From Microdochium bolleyi (taxonomy: Eukaryota; Ascomycota; Sordariomycetes; Xylariales; Microdochiaceae), in NCBI GenBank assembly GCA_001566295.1, contig KQ964249.1, positions 2,666,001-2,730,000 on the forward strand: a DNA stretch of 64,000 nucleotides, given 5' to 3'. Positions within the stretch are counted from its first letter, which is position 1; each line of letters starts with the position of its first letter. Position numbers and translations under genes: made by a program. The notes below the pieces were generated by a model. That model ran no database searches. It saw only the letters and a program-made list of their open reading frames with translations, and had not been told where the DNA came from. Positions 43,072 through 52,866 of this stretch are shown here, in pieces.

Positions 43072-46000
43072 ATGGCAGACTCACTACGCTACGACGGCCA
43101 GGTTGTCGTCGTCACCGGTGCCGGCGGTGGCCTCGGCAAGGCCTATGCCCTCTTCTTCGCCTCCAGGGGTGCCAAGGTCGTCATCAACGACCTCGGTGGC
43201 TCCTTCAAGGGCGAGGGCGGCAACTCAAAGGTATGTCTCTGCTCCCACGCCGACCTGCTCCGCACAATCTCAGTCGAGCTGCATTTCTAACGCACTCGCC
43301 CCCCCCATGGACAGGCTGCCGATGTTGTTGTCAATGAGATCAAGGCCGCTGGCGGCGAGGCTGTTGCCAACTACGACAGCGTCGAGAATGGCGACAAGAT
43401 CATTGAGACCGCCATCAAGGCCTATGGCCGCATCGACATCCTCATCAACAACGCCGGTATCCTCCGTGACATCAGCTTCAAGAACATGACCGACAAGGAC
43501 TGGGACCTCATCATGGCCGTCCACGTCACCGGTGCCTACAGAACCACACGGGCCGCCTGGCCTCACTTCCGCAAGCAGAAGTACGGCCGTGTCATCAACA
43601 CCACCTCGGCTGCTGGCCTCTTTGGCAGCTTCGGCCAGGCCAACTACTCGGCCGCCAAGCTCGGCCTCGTTGGCTTTACCGAGGTCCTCGCCAAGGAGGG
43701 CGCCAAGTACAACATTGTCGCCAACGTCATTGCTCCCCTGGCCGCCAGCCGCATGACTGAGACCGTCATGCCCCCTGAGGTCCTAGAGCAGCTCAAGCCT
43801 CAGTGGGTCGTCCCCCTTGTGGCCGTCCTTACCCACAAGAGCAACACCCACGAGAACGGCAGCATCTTTGAGGTTGGTGGCGGCCACGTCGCCAAGTTGC
43901 GGTGGGAGCGCTCCCAGGGTCTCCTGCTCAAGGCCGATGACTCCTACACTCCCGGCGCTGTCCTCAAGCAGTGGAACAAGGTCACCGACTTCACCAACCC
44001 TACTCACCCCGATGGCCCCAACGACTTCCTCGGCCTCCTCGAGAAGTCTATGAAGCTGGGCCCCAGCGAGCAGGGCGAGAACCCTAACTTCTCCGGCAAG
44101 GTCGTCCTCATCACTGGTGCCGGTGCTGGTATCGGTCGCGCCTACGCCCTTGCCTTCGCCAAGGCCGGTGCTTCCATCGCCGTCAACGACCTGGTCAACC
44201 CTGACGATGTCGTCAACGAGATCAAGAAGGCTGGCGGCAAGGCTGTCGGTATCAAGGCATCCTCCGAGGAGGGTGACAAGGTCGTGCAGGCCGTCATTGA
44301 TGCCTTTGGCCGCATTGACATCATCATCAACAACGCTGGCATCCTCCGCGACAAGGCCTTCACCAACATGACTGATGACCTGTGGTTCCCTGTCATGAAC
44401 GTCCACCTGCGCAGCACCTACAAGATCACCAAGGCTGCTTGGCCCTACCTTGTCAAGCAGAAGTACGGTCGCATCATCAACACCACATCCACCAGCGGTA
44501 TTTACGGCAACTATGGCCAGTCCAACTATGCTGCGGCGGTAAGTTCGCAACTCGTAGCCTAAAGGCATTGCTACTTGGCGCATCACTGACTTATATTTTG
44601 CTCATAGAAATGCGGCATTCTCGGTCTTTCGCGCACACTTGCCCTCGAGGGTGCCAAGAACAACATTTACGTCAACACCATCGCCCCCAATGCTGGTACT
44701 CAGATGACCGCCACGATCATGCCCCCCGAGATGGTCCAGGCCTTCAAGCCTGAGTACATTGCTCCTCTTGTCCTTGCTCTCGCCAGCGACAAGGTCCCCA
44801 GCCCCACCGGCGGACTTTACGAGGTTGGCAGTGGCTGGGTTGGTCAGACAAGGTGGCAGCGCACTGGTGGTGCTGGATTCCCCATTGACGTGGAGCTTAC
44901 TCCTGAGGCCGTTGTCAAGGCTTGGCCCAAGATTGTCACCTTCGACGAGCGCTCGGACAACCCGTCCAAGGCCCAGGAGGCTATGGCCAAGGTCTTCGCC
45001 AACATCCAGGCTCAGACTGAGGCTAAGGCGCCCAAGAAGGCTGACAAGGCTAAGGTATGAGCACTCCAATGCCCCTCGACCTGCAAAGCCGATCGTGTAT
45101 ATATTCATAGTGTAGCAATGAGCAAATGACTGACGTTGTCGTCCCTTCAATCTGTGTAGAAGCCTGCCGAGCCTCAACAACAATACCTCGATGCGATTGC
45201 CAAGGCCAAGAGTGCGAAGTCGAAGCCGACCCAGTTCGACTACACCGACCGTGACAGCATGCTGTACAACCTTGGCATTGGTGCCAAGCGCGAGGAGGTG
45301 AAGTACATCTTTGAGGGTGCTGAGGACTTCCAGGTCCTCCCCACCTTTGGTGTCATCCCTCAGTTCGGCACCGAGATGCCATTCTCTTTCTCCGATGTCG
45401 TGCCCAACTTCAACCCCATGATGCTCCTGCACGGTGAGCAGTACCTGGAGATCAAGAAGTTCCCAATCCCAACTTCGGCCAAGACGACGAACCACGGCAA
45501 GCTCATCGAGGTTGTTGACAAGGGCAACGCTGCCATTCTGAAGAGCGGCGTCACCACTGTCAACTCCGAGACTGGCGAGGAGCTCTTCTACAACGAGAGC
45601 ACCGTCTTCCTCCGCGGATGCGGTGGTTTTGGTGGTCCCACCAAGCCCGGTGACCGTGGTGCTGCTACTGCAGCCAACACACCCCCGAAGCGTGCTCCTG
45701 ACGTCGTTGTTGAGAGCACGACAACGGAGGAGCAGGCCGCCATCTACCGCCTGAGCGGTGATTACAAGTGAGTCGACAATCAAGGCATTTGACCATATGA
45801 ACGCTTGCTAACAACCTCCTTTTTTCTTAGCCCCCTCCACGTTGACTACAACTTCGCCAAGGTGGGTGGCTTCAAGGTGCCTATTCTCCACGGTCTGTGC
45901 TTCATGGGCATCGCGTCCAAGGCACTCTACGAGAAGTTCGGCGCGTTCAAGAACGTCAAGGTTCGCTTCGCGGGTTCCGTCTTCCCTGGACAGACCCTCG

Positions 46001-46119
46001 TCACCGAGATGTGGAAGGAGGGCAACAAGGTCATCTTCCAGGCCAAGGTCAAGGAGACTGGCAAGCTCGCCATCTCTGGCGCTGCCGCCGAGCTCGTCGA
46101 CACCAAGAACAAGCTCTAA
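43072..46119 (+). CDS. FOX2: Peroxisomal multifunctional beta-oxidation enzyme Fox2
   Basis: Exons 43072-43230, 43315-44538, 44608-45054, 45160-45767 and 45831-46119 give 908 residues, the expected length. Two tandem short-chain dehydrogenase domains each have a Rossmann motif (TGAGGGLGKAYA and TGAGAGIGRAYA), an N-N-A-G-I-L-R-D block, and a catalytic Tyr-X3-Lys (NYSAAK; the second, NYAAAK, spans intron 2). A C-terminal MaoC/hydratase-2 domain carries NPLHVDYNFAKVGGF and HGLCFMG. The enzyme hydrates trans-2-enoyl-CoA and oxidises the (3R)-hydroxyacyl-CoA in peroxisomal beta-oxidation. The C-terminal tripeptide NKL is a plausible variant PTS1 signal. Very even, C-ending codon use suggests high expression. 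Confidence 0.96.
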
Positions 46120-46623
46120 AGAGTCGACTGTCTTTGAAAAAGCGATGTTGTGTTGACTTTGGATAAATCAGATACCCATTTGGAAGGGTCGGTTCTTTCT
46201 CACGTGTAATATGTATATGATTGATATTAGCCTTGATTCAATTCCTTGTAACTTCATGAGATGAGGTTTTTATTGCATTGATGTAGTACCGTGTTCCGGA
46301 CGTAGAGGACCATGATTAACTGCCGAGGTGATGAGAAGCCATGGACTGTTCTGGATGGACCCACAAAAGAGCCACGGCCGCAGACGACCCCTGACTCTGT
46401 CTGAGCCGTCAGAATGAGCGGATCACACGACCGTGATCCACACAGTCATTTCCCAAGCGCTCAGCGGAATCGATCCGACGGCGGGATCGAATTCCGATAT
46501 GTCACCGACCGAACCACAGCTTCTCGACACATAGGACCTCATAAGCGCACCACCGTGGTGCGTCATCTGGAACACCACGCACGCCATGTCACCAGCTTGC
46601 GCACAGCCCCTGAAGCCGCAACG
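46120..46623. other. Intergenic and 5' leader of the RBR ligase gene
   Basis: About 500 bases. The first part holds the Fox2 3' UTR. From 46414 the frame of the next gene is already open with an ATG, so its N terminus may extend 70 residues into this stretch. Confidence 0.4.
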
Positions 46624-48819
46624 ATGTTTGGGTTCCTAGGACGACAGAAGTCGTCTCAGTCACTTCGAGCGACGAAACCCTTGCGAGATGGCTACTCGCC
46701 ACTACCATCCTCGACAGCGACGACCACGACGACGCATACGACGACCGTAGCGCGGACGCTAAGACAGGAGCGGTCCGCGGACAGGCTATGGCCGGACCAC
46801 ATCTCGGACGAGTCGCAGCTGCAGCCGGCGAATCCGCTGCCCGCACAGCTCGCTGGCCTGAACGAGAGCCTCGCGGTGCTCACGGCGATTTTCCCCGATG
46901 TGCAGATCGAGGTGTTCCGCGAGATGCTCTCGAGCTTCTCGGAGGACTCGCGGCTGGCGCTTGTCACAGACCTGCTGCTGAAAAATCCGAGCCCGTATGT
47001 GAAGGGGAGAAGGATAGTGCTTACGGGCGGCTCGGGCGATGCTGTGAAGACGGGTGCGGCTTCAGCGGTGGCAGCAGAGACGGCGAAGACGACGGCAGCA
47101 GATGGGCTGGAACAAGGAGATGGAGGAGGACTACGAGCTGCCGCTGCAGCAGCCACACTCCCTCGCAACGAATTGTTCCGTGACGACGCCTACAAGGATG
47201 CTGTCCGGGCACTCGCCGCGCAAGAATTCAAGGGCCTGTCCAAGTCGGCAATACAGGCCGTGTTGTCCGAGAACAACCATTCGTATCTGGACGCCCGGCC
47301 GACTCTGGTGGTGCTGTCGTCCAAGTCGTGGAAGTTTGCCATCTCCTCATTGTTTTACCGGCGGAAACCGGTGACGTCGAACGAGGCCAAGACGCACCCC
47401 CTGATCATCTGGAAGTCGACGGGGTTGGGCTCTATCGTGCCGACCATCAAGACCACGGGAAACGCCGAGCTTGACCGGGAGCTCTACTGCGAGCTCATTC
47501 TGCCACTGCGGAGGCAGGAACAGGCCATACGGGAGAATGATGACCGCACTCTGGCGCTGACGCTGCACACGGAGGAGGCAACGGCATGTGATGCTCTCTA
47601 CGAATGCGCCTGCTGCTTTACAGAGTCGACTTTCGAGGAGTTCACCACCTGTAACGTCGAGGGCCATATGGTCTGCTTCCAGTGCGTGCAGCATTCCATC
47701 AACGAGGCCCTTTTCGGTCAAGGCTGGCAGCGCAGCATCAACAAGGAGACTGGCACTCTTCGCTGTCCGGCGCTCTCATCGACGGAATGTGAAGGGCATG
47801 TCGTGTCGGATGATATATTCCGTGCCGTCAGCCAGCAGAAGAACGGCGCCGAGATCATGCACAAGCTCGACCAGCGGCTTGCAGACCACGATCTCGTGGC
47901 CAGCGGCGTCAATCTGATCCGCTGCCCCTTCTGCAGCTACGCAGAAGTAGACGATATCTATGTCCCCGCAGGCACAGAAAAGCTCAAGTTCCGCGCCGCC
48001 AACTTGCCAAACGTGGTTATGGTGGCTCTGTTGGCGCTTTGCATTCTCCCACTTAGCTACATTGTACTCACAATCATCTCCGTCACGGTACTCTTCTACC
48101 TAAGTGGCTCGGCACGCCTTTACATCGACCACCAGCTTCGACGAGCCGTCAGTCGGCTGCAACGCCGACGTCGCGGCCTCAAGTTCAATTGCCAGAACCC
48201 AACATGCGCCCGCGAGTCCTGCATATCCTGCTCCAAGGCCTGGGCCGACATCCACGTCTGCCATGAGGACTCGCTCGTCGCCCTGCGCGTGCAGGTCGAG
48301 CAGGCGATGGCGATGGCTGTCAAGCGTGTCTGCCCACGGTGCAACACGTCCTTTGTCAAGAACGGCGGGTGCAACAAGCTCACCTGCCCCTGCGGGTACA
48401 AGATGTGCTACGTCTGCCGGAAGGACATTGGCGGTTCCACGGAGGGCTACCAGCATTTCTGCCAGCACTTCCGCCCCGAAGGCGACGGCCGCGAGTGCCT
48501 CGAGTGCAAGAGGTGCAACCTCTGGGAGCAGGAGGACACGACGGCCATCCTGCGCCAGGCGAAGGCCGAAGCCGAGCACAAGTGGCGCGCCACGGAGAAG
48601 CGGGAGCTGTCCGATGCCGAGAAGGCGTACCTACATGACGCGGTGCGCGGGGCGGACGGCTCGTCCCACAAGTCCGGAAGGGGCGACCTGTCCTTGCAGC
48701 TGCCTCTGTCCGCTCTGTCCTCTCCGGCGGCCGCGTGGGAGTTCTTGTTCCCCGGGATGAGGCGCGTCAGCAGCGTGGACGATGTCGTCGATATTGTGTT
48801 CGAGGCGGTCTTCGTGTGA
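46624..48819 (+). CDS. RBR (RING-IBR-RING) E3 ubiquitin ligase, RNF216/TRIAD3-like, with membrane segments
   Basis: A single exon of 731 residues from the ATG at 46624; an in-frame ATG at 46414 would add 70 low-complexity residues. A CUE-like helical segment (LAVLTAIFPDVQIEVFREML) begins near residue 80. RING1 (ECACCF, then C-x-V-E-G-H-M-V-C) spans about 327-385. The IBR opens with CPFCSYAEVDD near 431. It is interrupted by two adjacent hydrophobic stretches at about 463-500, and resumes with CQNPTCARESCISC near 522. RING2 (CPRCNTSFVKNGGCNKLTC) carries the catalytic-type Cys in NGGC, and GYQHFCQHFR matches RNF216. RBR ligases pass ubiquitin from E2 to their own Cys, then to substrate. The hydrophobic insert suggests a membrane location. 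Confidence 0.87.
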   Translation: MFGFLGRQKSSQSLRATKPLRDGYSPLPSSTATTTTTHTTTVARTLRQERSADRLWPDHISDESQLQPANPLPAQLAGLNESLAVLTAIFPDVQIEVFREMLSSFSEDSRLALVTDLLLKNPSPYVKGRRIVLTGGSGDAVKTGAASAVAAETAKTTAADGLEQGDGGGLRAAAAAATLPRNELFRDDAYKDAVRALAAQEFKGLSKSAIQAVLSENNHSYLDARPTLVVLSSKSWKFAISSLFYRRKPVTSNEAKTHPLIIWKSTGLGSIVPTIKTTGNAELDRELYCELILPLRRQEQAIRENDDRTLALTLHTEEATACDALYECACCFTESTFEEFTTCNVEGHMVCFQCVQHSINEALFGQGWQRSINKETGTLRCPALSSTECEGHVVSDDIFRAVSQQKNGAEIMHKLDQRLADHDLVASGVNLIRCPFCSYAEVDDIYVPAGTEKLKFRAANLPNVVMVALLALCILPLSYIVLTIISVTVLFYLSGSARLYIDHQLRRAVSRLQRRRRGLKFNCQNPTCARESCISCSKAWADIHVCHEDSLVALRVQVEQAMAMAVKRVCPRCNTSFVKNGGCNKLTCPCGYKMCYVCRKDIGGSTEGYQHFCQHFRPEGDGRECLECKRCNLWEQEDTTAILRQAKAEAEHKWRATEKRELSDAEKAYLHDAVRGADGSSHKSGRGDLSLQLPLSALSSPAAAWEFLFPGMRRVSSVDDVVDIVFEAVFV

Positions 48820-49223
48820 AGGAGAACCTCTGGCACACGAGAAATAAAGATGGCGCCTGGGTGAAGAGGACTCGGCGTTTTGCGCTTGCTTGTGTCTTTT
48901 TGGGTTGGCTTGGAAATAGCTTATCAACAATATACCCCTCTTCTTATTCCTTTCCATGATTACGATGCTGTTACGACATGATCGCCTGGTAAAGTTCGAG
49001 ACAAGAGAAGAGAGGGCTGAGGGAGATTGAGCATAAAATGTGCCGTCGCGGAATTGTAAGCCACATAAGGTCGGGCCCAAGAAGTAACGTGAGGAGCTAC
49101 AAACACACCCAGACAGCTGGAGAAGGAGACTTTTATGCATGTCAAGCAAGCACCTAGCAGATTACAAAAAGAAGCATTGGTGGAATCTGGGCAGATGAGG
49201 TAGAAAAAAAGAAAGAAAAACTA
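48820..49223. other. Intergenic, 3' of the RBR gene and of the tRNA
   Basis: About 400 AT-leaning bases holding the RBR 3' UTR and the transcription stop of the tRNA gene. No gene is seen. Confidence 0.4.
49204..49221 (-). terminator. RNA polymerase III T-rich terminator
   Basis: Runs of five to seven T residues on the minus strand directly after the tRNA 3' end, the usual Pol III stop. Confidence 0.75.
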
Positions 49224-49328
49224 GGGCTCAGCCGGGATTTGAACCCGGGACCTGCTACAACTTCCTTTTGGAGGAATTGGATGTTAGACCCACCCGAAGC
49301 AGCAATCATACGACTAGACCACTGAGCC
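49224..49328 (-). tRNA. tRNA-Pro (anticodon CGG) with an intron
   Basis: On the minus strand a full cloverleaf can be drawn. The acceptor GGCTCAG pairs perfectly with CTGAGCC, followed by discriminator C. The anticodon stem GCTGC pairs with GTAGC (one G-U). The T arm is CCGGG-TTCAAAT-CCCGG. The loop TTCGGG gives anticodon CGG. An intron of about 33 bases follows the base 3' of the anticodon, the canonical position, leaving a mature length of 72. The discriminator C and the overall sequence fit proline. It contains a hairpin TTCC...GGAA. A and B boxes are intact. Confidence 0.95.
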
Positions 49329-49659
49329 GATTTCATGCTGACAAAAGAGCTTGTTGCTCTATATATCGACACTTGCGCTTGTGGAGGGGAGGTAGTGGAC
49401 GGGCTGGACTGTCAGAACCTCGGTGTAAGAGGACCCGACTCCGCCATCGGCCCAGTACGACTCCAGGGTTCACTTGTCAAGTAGAGAGAGAGGGAGAGAC
49501 ATGCTCTTTTGACAGCTCTACACAGCACGGTATTCGAGGACTTAGGACGATTTTTTCCAACAGTATCCGAGGGTTCTTGTTTGTTGACAACCAAGAGGTA
49601 GAAACGACAGTACAAACACCCCACTACCCCCTTCTCCATCCACAAGATTCGGCGCCATC
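49329..49659. other. Intergenic, divergent tRNA/kinase promoters
   Basis: About 330 bases between the tRNA 5' end (-) and the P-loop kinase start (+). Sequence near the ATG is C/A-rich, like a leader. No gene is seen. Confidence 0.4.
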
Positions 49660-50721
49660 ATGGCCTCAGCTGCGTCGCCAATAGTCGACGACAAGTCGCC
49701 CATCTGTATCCCATTCATCCTCGAGCGTCTCAGACTCCACCAGCAGCAAGCACAACAACAAGCCAACACCTCTGCCACCGCAGCAGGCAGTGGTCAAGAT
49801 GCGGGAGAAGCCAACCTCGGCCACGCAAGACCGTTCATCATCGGCCTCAACGGCGTGCAGGGTGTCGGCAAGACGACCCTCGTGAGCGCCTTGGCGGACA
49901 AGCTGCAGCACGGCGAGGGGCTCGAGACGCTCGTCTGCAGCATCGACGACTTCTACCTCCGCCGCGAAGACCAGCAGCGGCTTGCGGAAGGGGATCCGGA
50001 GAACAAGCTGCTTCAAGTCCGAGGGGAGCCTGGTAAGCATTCTCTTTGACAGTATCGCAATGATGGAAGAGCTTGTCAAGTTTGTGGATGAGTCAGCTGA
50101 TGGTGAGGAAAACTAGGCACGCACGATATGGAGCTCGCATCTTCATTCTTCACATCCCTCTGCAGAGGTGAGCCGGTCCGGGTGCCCGAGTACGACAAGT
50201 CAGCATACTCGGGCAAAGGTGACCGCGTTCCAGAGTCACAGTGGGCGAAGACTGTCAATGACCCCGCTACCACCGGTAGACCGCCAGTACAGGTCGTCAT
50301 CTTTGAAGGCTGGTGCGTGGGCTTCCGCTCGTTGACTCTAGACGAGGTCAAAGCAAAGAGAGATGCCCCGGGGACGCGCACGCTGAAGGACCATGCGCTG
50401 GAGCACCTGCTCCGTGTCAATGAGTCGCTGCGCGCGTACGACACGGCGATCACAGAGCTGTTCGACGCGTTCATACATATCGATGCCGAGGACACGGAGT
50501 GGGTGTACGACTGGCGGCTTGAGCAGGAGGTCAAGCTCCGACAGATGAAAGGGACGGGGATGACGGACGAGGAAGTAGTGCGTTTTGTTGACGCGTATTA
50601 TCCGGCATATGAGCTGTTCTGTGACAAGCTCAGGACAGGTCTCTTCCCGGAGACTCCGGGGGCGCAACTGAGGCTCGTGGTGGGGAAGGACAGGAAGGTC
50701 AAGAAGACGATGGTGTCATGA
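49660..50721 (+). CDS. P-loop kinase, Tda10/D-glycerate 3-kinase-like
   Basis: Exons 49660-50032 and 50117-50721 give 325 residues; the intron is GTAAGC...ACTAG. The Walker A motif is GVQGVGKTTL (about residue 69), and IDDFYLRREDQ and VIFEGWCVGF are the substrate and Walker B-like segments of the uridine-kinase-like family. The splice restores GEPGTHDMELA, a hallmark of the Tda10/glycerate kinase group. DWRLEQEVKLR and FVDAYYPAYELF in the C-terminal third also fit. Plant GLYK phosphorylates D-glycerate; yeast Tda10 is a related ATP-binding protein of uncertain substrate. I would use the kinase label but leave the substrate open. Confidence 0.9.
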
Positions 50722-50899
50722 TGCTCAGTAAGAGAGATCTTTCTTGCGAAAACGCTCATGGAAGCTGCTGCCAAATATGTGATCCGTCATGTGCTGAGAC
50801 GATGCTATTGTGTCTCGAGATGATGCAAATATTCCTCCTCAACACTTTGGTCTGTGCAGCACAAGGGTACAGGAAAATCGACATACCCTCCTCGCCTAC

Positions 50900-52486
50900 T
50901 CACTGGAACTCGCGCTGCATGATTACAGCCCCCTTTTCCTTCATATCTTTCAAGTCTCCGTCGATCCGCACAATCTTACTGCGCACAGAATCTGCTCTGG
51001 AGGCAACCTCGTCTTCAAACTGGTCAGCCAGCGCCCGCCTCGATTGACGCGCCTCCTTGAAATTCTTGACAATATCGGTGAAGCGCTCGAGAAACCAGTC
51101 ACCCGAATCTTCCCACTCCCTCACCGACATCTTCTGGAAGAAATCGCTCTGAGTCTCCTTATCTCTGTTCACGAAGTGGCGCAGTTTCTCGTCCAGTGTG
51201 CCCTGTGGAAGATCTGCTGACAGGGCTTCTGCTTTGGCGGGGTCGAAATCGAAGTCCTGATGCTGTAGCTTGTCGAATCGCATAGATGCCAAAGCCTGGT
51301 CGTCATAGTCAGGCTCAAGAGTATGCTTGTTGGCTTGCATGCCCAGCCGTGGCAGGCTTGACTGTGCTCTCCCCAATCCTACTAGATCACCTCGCGCGTG
51401 CCTCCCATTTGTCAACGTGTCCCCAAAGAGTTGTCTCTCTACTTGAGGCTTTGATCCGCCGATTTTTGTGCTCTTCGTTGTTTTCTTCGGTGTGGGTTCC
51501 TGTTCTGGCTCATCGGACTCTGTTTCTACAGGGTCGGACATTAGTGAGTCTGGGTCAGCAGACTCGACCTCGACTTGCGCTTCCAGGTAGTCTTGCCGCT
51601 GCGGCCGAGGATGCTCTGCTTTCGACTCTTGCAACCGAAGAGCGGGGACCTTGACGTCCTGTTCTTGATGGGGTGCATGGGTTCGAGCGGGTGCTGGCGA
51701 TGTTCGTCTAGGCTTGGCAGCCTGCTGAGGACTTCTTCCCACCGTGACCTGCCTTGCTTGATGTGATCTCTTGCTGGTCGGACTGTCCCGCTCGGGCGAC
51801 GAGAAGCTCCGACTACCCTCGGACGCTTGGTCAAAGTCATCGACCACCCTACTGAAGTGACTCCGACGGTCGTGGCCGCCGCTCAATGTCCAGGCAGATG
51901 GACGAACAGAGGGGATCTCGCTCCTTCCGATGAGTCCGTTTTCACCTATGGTGAAGCGACTTCTGTCCTCGGCTGGGAGCTCCCGCTTCACGCGGTGATT
52001 ATGGGAGCTCGACGATGCATGGTGCTTATGAGTAGGGAATTGGCGGTCCTGTTGAGGTGAGACTTGCTGGAGCCGAGACGGACGCTGGGCAGGACGTTCG
52101 CTGATATCGAAGTTGCTAGCCGAGTCACTAAACAACGAGCCGTCGACAGTGGAGCCGTCCCAGAACTTTGGCGCATTGCTCAGCTGCTGTGCAGGATTGA
52201 CGGAAGCTGGTCTACCGGGGATGTCTCTGTGTACAAGACCGTCTGGAAAAGGCAGCCGTGCTGCTGCAGCCGAGGCAGATCTCGTGATGCTTGCACCAAT
52301 TGGCACTCGACGTGGTGACCCTGGTATGTTGTCTTTGACGGGTGGCCCTGAGAATGAGGGGCGTGCCTGCTGGGTCGTGAACTGTCCCTGGGTGACGGTC
52401 TTATCGTCCTCGAACACGGCTCCGGAGCCTTGAGAGGGTGGTGGCTGGTCATCGACCGACAACTTGCCCATCACGTATTTCTGCAT
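50900..52486 (-). CDS. ECM11-domain protein (meiosis-related)
   Basis: From the ATG at 52486 the frame gives 528 residues; a short upstream exon is possible. The first 390 residues are disordered, rich in Ser, Arg, Pro and Gln. The last 130 form a conserved helical block with YDDQALASMRFDKL, QHQDFDFDPAKA, LRHFVNRDKETQSDFF and WEDSGDWFLERFTDIV, followed by a coiled-coil-like ADQFEDEVASRADSV. These match the fungal ECM11 C-terminal domain as I know it. In yeast Ecm11 with Gmc2 forms the central element of the synaptonemal complex; a similar role here is inferred from the domain only. It converges on the P-loop kinase and lies head-to-tail with the GNAT gene. Confidence 0.78.
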   Translation of the reverse strand: MQKYVMGKLSVDDQPPPSQGSGAVFEDDKTVTQGQFTTQQARPSFSGPPVKDNIPGSPRRVPIGASITRSASAAAARLPFPDGLVHRDIPGRPASVNPAQQLSNAPKFWDGSTVDGSLFSDSASNFDISERPAQRPSRLQQVSPQQDRQFPTHKHHASSSSHNHRVKRELPAEDRSRFTIGENGLIGRSEIPSVRPSAWTLSGGHDRRSHFSRVVDDFDQASEGSRSFSSPERDSPTSKRSHQARQVTVGRSPQQAAKPRRTSPAPARTHAPHQEQDVKVPALRLQESKAEHPRPQRQDYLEAQVEVESADPDSLMSDPVETESDEPEQEPTPKKTTKSTKIGGSKPQVERQLFGDTLTNGRHARGDLVGLGRAQSSLPRLGMQANKHTLEPDYDDQALASMRFDKLQHQDFDFDPAKAEALSADLPQGTLDEKLRHFVNRDKETQSDFFQKMSVREWEDSGDWFLERFTDIVKNFKEARQSRRALADQFEDEVASRADSVRSKIVRIDGDLKDMKEKGAVIMQREFQ

Positions 52487-52866
52487 GGCGGATCGCAGAC
52501 TGTGTGGTGACTTGGAGCCCAACACGTACAGGAAGGGATCGTGTTGAGCCGCGCTGCCAGTGGCGTAGGGTTGCGAATATTTGGCACGTGTCGTATTCCT
52601 GAAGTCTCGGGGACTTGCCTCTCAGGCATTCGGCGAATTGCTGCGTCGCTACTTCAGTTTGGTGTTTGCTCGTACCTGGTGGTTGATGCGTCGCCATGCA
52701 CCTACCTGCACGCGGCAAGAGCGTGTGCCGTGAGGCAGGCGCGATACCCACAGTCAAAACACTGTGCCATACACGGTACAATCAACACCACCACTCCAAA
52801 CTTGATGTCTTGGTGTGGCTCAAAGCAATGAAATGTTCGTGCAGTATACTTTAAGCTTTGTTACTT
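52487..52866. other. Intergenic, possible upstream exon of the ECM11-domain gene
   Basis: About 380 bases. The reading frame of the ECM11-domain gene stays open without an ATG to 52525. Another minus-strand frame with an ATG near 52697, followed by a GTACGA donor-like site, could be a short first exon. The rest is leader or GNAT 3' UTR. Confidence 0.35.

Noticed and set aside
44602..45783. 393-codon minus-strand frame inside Fox2
   Set aside because: It is antisense to highly biased Fox2 codons and crosses Fox2 introns; Leu/Val/Gly-rich with no family features.
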